Translations under genes and position numbers: made by a program
Notes under the pieces: generated by a model
Told to the model about the DNA's origin: nothing
The model's database searches: none
Seen by the model: only the letters and a program-made list of their open reading frames with translations
Assembly (NCBI GenBank): GCA_025603075.1
Contig: MU626538.1
Span: forward strand, 1-21,899
DNA from: Neoconidiobolus thromboides FSU 785
Lineage: Eukaryota; Entomophthoromycota; Entomophthoromycetes; Entomophthorales; Neoconidiobolaceae
Length of the DNA stretch: 21,899 bases
Direction: 5' to 3'
In this document: in pieces, positions 19,017-21,899 of the stretch
How positions within the stretch are numbered: the first letter of the stretch is position 1
Layout of the letters: every line of letters begins with the position of its first letter

Positions 19017-20921
19017 TATGATAAAAATTAAAATGAAAACAAAATCTAACTTTGAACAAAAAGCCCTTTTTAAATATTTTTGTCATAGAATAATAACTTA
19101 TAATAGTTTACTATTTTGATGCGAGTTGACAATATCCATATTTTTAGGGATGTTCAAAAATGCTATAGTCTATTTAATATAAAGTATAAAACTCTATATA
19201 TCGAACTATTAAATCACTACAGATACAATTCTCCATAAGGAAATTCATTTTAAAGAATTTAATTTAAAATTGTAGAACTTTTATGGTGCATAAAGCATAG
19301 ATAAATAATGAGCCAAAAAGATAGATTCCTATATTTAGATATATTAAGATAAATTGTGGTAAGATATAAAGTTCTCAAAACATAATAAAATTTTCACTAA
19401 CAAAGATATAAGATATCATTTCTTTTTACCTTTTTTTAATATTTTCACGTTATCAAAATATCGGCATTCTCTATCACTTTTCAGTTTTAGCCAAATTTTA
19501 TCTTATAAGCCACAGCCAAGTTCACATTATGCTTTTTTGCAAAAATAGCTCACACAGCTGCTATAATTATGTTACGACTTAACTGATTGTTCATTTTAAT
19601 AAAATACTGTTAAATCATATGATACTTATAGGCCTTAAGAAACCAAAAAACAAAAAGTTGATTCTAAGAGTTACCATAAATCAAGTCTCAATAGAGTTGC
19701 AGTACTAGCATCTAAACTAAATTCAGCAGTACAAGTTAGGTTTTTGATGGTTCAAAAGTTCACATTTAATAAAACATTGTTCAAGTATCTCTATATAAAC
19801 AAAAAACGTTTTTTCTAAATGTAGTAATTTGACAAAGATGTTAACTTTGCACACTATTAAATAAAGCTCACAAAGTGTATAATTGAGCTTAAATATATAA
19901 ATAAAAACACATATACTATACAAGTATATATAAAAGCTGACTTAGCTGGGGATAATTCTTTCAAACTTCAAAATTTTTACAATAAATACAGACGATTCAT
20001 CTATCAACATATGGAGATGTATTTTTATGTTTGAGGATTTTATTAACAATTTTTTTGCTTAAACAGCGCTCAAAAAAGGAAAAGTAATGAAATCAAAAAA
20101 AGCATCCCCATATGGTTTATTGATCTGATGTAACCACAAAAACTAAATTAAAAGTATGTACTTTATTTATACAATGATATAGTATTTAACCATGAGTATA
20201 TCTAATTTTATAAAATAAAAATAAGTCTTATTCATTAAAAAATTTCACCTTTGTATTACTAACTTACTTCAAATACGAGGTTGGGCATTTTCAACTCTGT
20301 ATTTGTTGGATACAGGAATACAAGCGTTGCAATCAAATTTAGCGAATTTGAAGTTGAGAATCCCGAGTCTTGTGCTCAAATCGGATCAGTAATACTTGTA
20401 AATGAAATTGATATTCTTTAATATCAAATTATTAAAAAGTGAATAGTACTACATAACCCTTATGATGTTAAAATTTCGGCTTAATGGAGATCATTATAGT
20501 ATAAGGCCCAAAAAGCAAATTACTCACTAATATTAGCATCTGCTTAACCAAACGTTATATCCGGTGATTTTACGGACCTTTGAGAAAACAAAAATAAAAT
20601 CTCTTTTTAATAGTAAATAGTAATCTTAACTTAATATTAACCAAGAAAAGAGCTTGAAATGTTCTTATTAGCTTATCAAAGTGCCACCAGTTGCTTAATT
20701 AAAAACCATGAAATTTAATTTAAATTAGTATAATATACGAGTACTATAGGATTAACCGAAAGTGGAGTTCTAAATATATTTAATTTTGGGTCTTTTACTT
20801 TTGCTAGCATCTTTAATACACAAGAATAACAAAAGGACTTTATTTTTTTATCTTAATTTGCCACGGATTGAAGTTTTATAAACTAAAAACAGATTCATTT
20901 TCGTATTATTTATTGAAACAA
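19017..20921. other. Spacer between divergent receptor genes B and C
   Basis: 1.9 kb between the head-to-head 5' ends of receptors B and C. It contains the 97-bp element at 20013-20109 and a loose inverted repeat near 20276-20372. The 13-mer AGTGCCACCAGTT at 20680-20692 also occurs in exon 1 of receptor A, so this may be a receptor-exon relic. No intact gene recognised; both promoters lie here. Confidence 0.5.
20013..20109 (-). mobile_element. 97-bp MITE-like element, full-length copy I
   Basis: Exactly 97 bp, GGAGATGTATTTTT to AAAAAGCATCCCC, in the orientation of copy B, with ATAT on both sides. One base of the left GGGG has changed to A. The inner AGTAATGAAATCAAAAAAA is close to copy B. 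Confidence 0.85.
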
Positions 20922-21899
20922 ATGAGTTCAAGTGAGGCAGTTAGCGATCTTCCTTCAATATCTAATGGCTTAAATATACTAAGTATAGTCTCTTCAGTAA
21001 TTGTGTTGGTGTTTTTTATTATAGCAGGTAACAAACAAGTTGATATCAGTTTAAACATTAAAATAAGCACTAGTAATATTTGAGCATAAATCAATTAATC
21101 GAACCTCACTAAGACTACAAGTTGGAGTTTCAATTGTCAATCTATTGAATGCAGCTTTCGCCTTGCAACATCACACAGTAAAAACTGGCAACTTTTGCAT
21201 CTTTATAGCCTTTTGGCGTAACTTCGGTGAACAGCTTTATTGTTTTTTAAACATAGCGATCGCACTCAACTTACAGTTAATTTACATACAGTCCAAAAAG
21301 CCTAAACAGTTGTGGGAGCAGTTTTATTGGGGTGTCTCGTTAACTCTCTCACTTGCTTTAAGTTTTGTGCCATTAAGTAATTTTAATATTTAAAAATATT
21401 TACACTTTTATAATTTATAGTTATGGATAGATATGGGCTAAATAGAGATGGTCTATGTTATATCAATGAACAACTTCAATATTCCAATATATTAATATTT
21501 ATTGAAGTGCCCTTAGTTTATATGCTAACATTTGTTTATCTTTTGGTCATTGCTGTAACGGTACATTGTAAATTAGTTAAAGCGCAGATCTATTTGAATT
21601 CCTTGGCTTCTAATAACACCTTATCTTCAAATGGGTTTTATTCCCCAAGAATCAGAAAGATGTTATTTAGAATGTAGATTTTTTTATATTATAAGAATAA
21701 CTTACTAACTCTTTTAGTTCTTTATATCCAATTACATGTGCCTTAGGGCTTTCTGGATTCATTGTAGGTTACTTTATGGTTTCTTTAGGGTACCAAAGAT
21801 CGAGAGCAATTATTATATGGGGAATGGTAGGTATCACTACCAAGGGATTCTTTAGTATGATTACTTTCTTTCTTGATCTTAAAATACAAAAAGCTTCAG
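20922..21899 (+). CDS. Seven-transmembrane receptor, cAMP-receptor-like (paralogue C, 3' end cut)
   Basis: Third receptor of the family, on the opposite strand to A and B and running off the window. Exons: 20922-21027, 21074-21376, 21421-21673, 21718-21899 (incomplete); introns of 46, 44 and 44 bp. Exons 1, 2 and 3 are 106, 303 and 253 nt, identical in length to those of B. The ATG at 20922 is preferred over one at 20868 because the protein then aligns with B (LPSISNGLN). Signatures: GNFCIFIAFWRNFGE at TM3, FLNIAIALNLQLIYIQ, YGLNRDGLCYI with the loop-2 Cys, SLYPITCALGLSGF and WGMVGITTKGFFSMITFFLD. About 277 residues are seen; the cytoplasmic tail is missing. The exon 2/3 junction codon differs from A and B (Ile instead of Gly). 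Otherwise apparently intact. Confidence 0.84.

Noticed and set aside
19723-19923. 66-codon open frame in the receptor spacer
   Set aside because: Cys/Leu/Ile-rich translation with no recognisable domain, not positioned like any family exon.
20276-20372. Loose inverted repeat with GGG..TTCAACT arms
   Set aside because: Only about two thirds of the arm positions match, and no second copy was found, so it does not justify a repeat feature.
1-21899. tRNA, rRNA or CRISPR
   Set aside because: I saw no cloverleaf with a GTTCRANNC-type arm, no rRNA motifs and no regularly spaced direct repeats; the dispersed 97-bp copies are not an array.

Overview
The window looks like nuclear DNA of an AT-rich fungus. 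Genes carry several short introns (about 44-90 bp, GT..AG, some with a near-consensus TACTAAC branch point). Intergenic DNA is strongly AT-biased, and the recognisable proteins are eukaryotic nuclear ones: a GIGYF/Smy2 GYF-domain protein, the SF3b p14 subunit, the PP2A activator PTPA and the RPA 32 kDa subunit. Protein character suggests an early-diverging fungus; an entomophthoralean relative would fit, but this placement is inference.

Layout. (1) 1-884: 5' part of an aldo/keto reductase (minus strand), cut by the window edge. (2) 885-3750: gene-free, holding five copies or fragments of a 97-bp MITE-like element and a pair of 28-nt inverted arms. (3) 3751-10926: compact housekeeping block with GIGYF (+), a small secretory/membrane protein (-), SF3B6 (+), PTPA (-) and RPA2 (-). 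Gaps there are only 41-227 bp, with one divergent promoter and two convergent ends. (4) 11186-14526: tandem triplication of a small secreted Lys/Gly-rich protein, with one intact gene flanked by two pseudogenes; two diverged MITE copies lie between the copies. (5) 15284-21899: three paralogous seven-transmembrane receptors of the cAMP-receptor-like type. Two are in tandem on the minus strand and one is inverted on the plus strand and cut by the edge. They are separated by long AT-rich spacers with two full-length MITEs.

The housekeeping block has no visible transposon copies; both flanks are repeat-rich and carry expanding gene families. The four best-preserved MITE copies are each exactly 97 bp from GGGG to CCCC, and three have matching 4-bp flanks (ATAT or AAAT). 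The multi-exon models below were spliced by eye. Each keeps one open frame, and the three receptor models agree with each other in exon length and intron phase.

The most notable items are the receptor cluster, the secreted Lys/Gly-rich family with glutamine-to-stop decay, the 97-bp element family, and a metazoan-like 4EHP-binding motif in the GIGYF protein.
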